A DNA stretch of 39,543 nucleotides from the NCBI GenBank assembly GCA_035650255.1, contig DASRIA010000068.1, forward strand, positions 1 through 39,543. The letters run 5' to 3'. The notes below the pieces were generated by a model. The model did no database searches. It was not told where the DNA came from and worked only from the letters and a program-made list of their open reading frames with translations. Shown piece after piece: positions 38,032 to 39,543 of the stretch (position 1 is its first letter; every line of letters begins with the position of its first letter). The stretch comes from DASRIA01 sp035650255. Its GTDB lineage: Bacteria > Actinomycetota > Thermoleophilia > Solirubrobacterales > JBBDJG01. The translations under genes and the position numbers were made by a program.

Positions 38032-39543
38032 CGATCGGCAGTGTCGAGCACGTGGTCCAGCAGGTTCCGGTAGCGGCGTGCCAGCTCCACCGACTCGTCG
38101 TCCGTCGAGCCCTCCGCATAGATGTGGAACACCGGCTCGTCGGGATCGGGGACCAGCTGCGCCCAGCCGCCGTTCTCCTCCACGCGGATGCCGTCCGCCT
38201 GGTGATCGCGCAGGCCGGTGACGCGGTCGCTCAGCTCCCGCATCGCGAGCCCCTTCAGGCTCCACGGCACGGGGGCGCGGTGATGGATGAGCGCGGAGGC
38301 CGGCACCTCGGCGCGCAGCTCCGACAACGGCTTGTGCTCGAGCGCGAGCAGCTCCAGCACCTCGGCGGTGCTCATGATCGCGTCGAATCCCGGCTGGAAC
38401 TCCGGGAACACGTAGGCGCCGTCGGGTGCGCCGGCGAAGATCACCCCGCCGGCGGCGGCAGCCGCGATCAGGCCGGCCTGCGTGATGCCGGCTCGCTCGA
38501 CCGGGACGCCGTAGGCACCCGCGATCCGCTCCGCGACGCGCGACACGTTCGCGGGGATCACGATGCGCCCCTCGCCCGCCCGGTGCTTGGCGACCAGGCC
38601 GATCAGCAAGTGCAGCGCCGTGTCCGGCGGGATCTCTCGCGCCAGCTCGTCGATCAGGATGATCCGCTCCGCGGCGCGGTCCAGCACGACTCCGAGGTGC
38701 GCGCCCATCGCCTCGACGAGGCGGCACGTCTGGGTCGTGAACGCCGGCAGGTCGGCGGCCAGGATCGCCTGCTCGTCCGGGTCGATCACCGAGTGCGTCG
38801 AGAACGACTCGACCCGCAGCGAGCGCAGCAGCGCGGGCATCGAGGTCGCGGCGCCGGAGTAGCCGTAGTCGAGTGCCATGCGCAGCCGCGCGCCACGGAT
38901 GCGCTCCACGTCCACGTGCGAGACCAGCTCGTTCACGTACGCCTCGGTCACGCGCGGCGGGAACGACAGGTCGCCGAGCTGGTTCAGGAGCGCGCGGCGC
39001 AGCTCTTGGCGGTTGAAGTACTTCTCGATGCCCTTGCGCGTGTCGTCGCTGGCCAGGATCCCGTCGCCCTCGAAGAACATGATCTGGATTCGCTCCGGGT
39101 CGCGATCGGAGATCTTCACGTGGATCCCGCCCGGGGCCGTCGTGTTCGCGAGCTCGAAGCGCGTGACCGCGCTGGTCGCCACGCGCAGGTCCTCGACCGA
39201 CACGCCGGTCGCCGTGATCCCGGCGATCATCGCCCGCTTGATCATGCGCGAGGCGGGATGGGCGTCGCGGCTGACCACGATCTGGTCGCCGCGGCGCAGC
39301 GTGGTTCCGTACGCCATCGCCAGGCGCGTGGCCGTCTCCGGCGTGATGTCGACGTTCACGATCCCGGTCACGCCCTCGTCGGTGAACAGCGTCGACGCGC
39401 CCCGCGGCTGCCAGATCAGCGAGCGCTGGACCTGCGCGCCCATCTCCACGCGCTTGAACGGGTAGATGCGCACGTGCGGCGCGATGGTCGCCTGCTCGCC
39501 GATCGAGCACTCATCCCCCACCACCGCTCCCTCGGATACCGAC
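38028..39543 (-). CDS. Nucleotidyltransferase/phosphomannomutase-like fusion, C-terminal part
   Basis: The gene continues beyond the right edge. The visible N-terminal part is the end of a left-handed beta-helix (VGDECSIGEQATIAPHVRIYPFKRVEMG), as in mannose-1-phosphate guanylyltransferase/phosphomannomutase fusions. A phosphohexomutase-like region follows. Its catalytic loops are altered. The TASHNP motif reads KISDRDP (near 39100-39120), the metal loop DGDADR reads DRAAER (near 38670-38690), and the sugar loop GExSGH reads GAPDGA (near 38420-38440). Mutase activity is therefore doubtful. A regulatory or binding role for that half is inferred. Confidence 0.82.
   Translation of the reverse strand, partial: SVSEGAVVGDECSIGEQATIAPHVRIYPFKRVEMGAQVQRSLIWQPRGASTLFTDEGVTGIVNVDITPETATRLAMAYGTTLRRGDQIVVSRDAHPASRMIKRAMIAGITATGVSVEDLRVATSAVTRFELANTTAPGGIHVKISDRDPERIQIMFFEGDGILASDDTRKGIEKYFNRQELRRALLNQLGDLSFPPRVTEAYVNELVSHVDVERIRGARLRMALDYGYSGAATSMPALLRSLRVESFSTHSVIDPDEQAILAADLPAFTTQTCRLVEAMGAHLGVVLDRAAERIILIDELAREIPPDTALHLLIGLVAKHRAGEGRIVIPANVSRVAERIAGAYGVPVERAGITQAGLIAAAAAGGVIFAGAPDGAYVFPEFQPGFDAIMSTAEVLELLALEHKPLSELRAEVPASALIHHRAPVPWSLKGLAMRELSDRVTGLRDHQADGIRVEENGGWAQLVPDPDEPVFHIYAEGSTDDESVELARRYRNLLDHVLDTADR

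Noticed and set aside
1..39543. CRISPR arrays, insertion sequences and prophage remnants
   Set aside because: No regular direct repeats, transposase or integrase motifs, or phage genes were seen anywhere in the window.

Overview
The window is very GC-rich (about 70% by eye) chromosomal DNA with tightly packed genes on both strands. It contains no rRNA, tRNA, CRISPR array, transposase or phage gene that I can see. Gene content points to a deep-branching actinobacterium, most likely class Thermoleophilia (Solirubrobacterales/Gaiellales type). The grounds are murT/gatD, a DUF4235 protein, a zinc-ribbon/FHA gene followed by a MerR gene (GarA-FtsR-like order), an RsiG-like small protein, a lamin-tail secreted protein with a PNRTHGPP...PSCNPP segment that I associate with this class, WS/DGAT, and a site matching actinobacterial dif arms. 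The class is inference; no rRNA is present to confirm it.

Layout. 1-6745: end of an aminotransferase gene, a multi-span membrane protein, hflX-dut, a PAS-LuxR regulator next to two abutting palindromes, two unknown small genes, a coiled-coil protein and a double VOC protein. 6752-11990 (minus): a six-gene run with 4-bp or near-zero gene junctions (class II amidotransferase, methyltransferase, lipid kinase, murT, a second methyltransferase, gatD), probably an envelope operon. 12075-14315: a radical SAM/SPASM protein transcribed divergently from that operon. 14302-18235: cupredoxin lipoprotein, cyclophilin, thioredoxin-TPR, DUF4235, ZIP-like transporter and two unknowns. 18247-18274: a candidate dif site. 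18318-23313 (minus): an iron-uptake-like operon (lipoprotein, FTR1 permease, hydantoinase/oxoprolinase-like protein, small membrane protein) behind a promoter carrying two TTAGGG-N2-CCCTAA palindromes. 23452-32958: degenerate GGDEF membrane protein, WS/DGAT, PII-Amt pair, STAS/anti-sigma pair, lamin-tail protein, a strongly structured non-coding stretch and nadE. 33025-35508 (minus): thioesterase, alkyl-DHAP-synthase-like flavoprotein and START-domain protein. 35541-37060 (minus): RsiG-like protein, zinc ribbon-FHA, MerR. 37249-39543 (minus): double SnoaL protein and a partial nucleotidyltransferase/phosphomannomutase-like protein.

Common themes. Many genes have a -10 hexamer (TANNNT type) ending only 6-9 nt before the start codon and no Shine-Dalgarno sequence, which predicts leaderless mRNAs. 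Within operons, ATGA/GTGA/TTGA overlaps predict translational coupling. The strongest leads are the dif candidate, the RsiG-like c-di-GMP signature, a methyltransferase between murT and gatD, the twin iron-box-like operators, the paired Amt/PII changes (His to Glu, and no Tyr51), the palindromes beside the LuxR gene, and the structured region before nadE.
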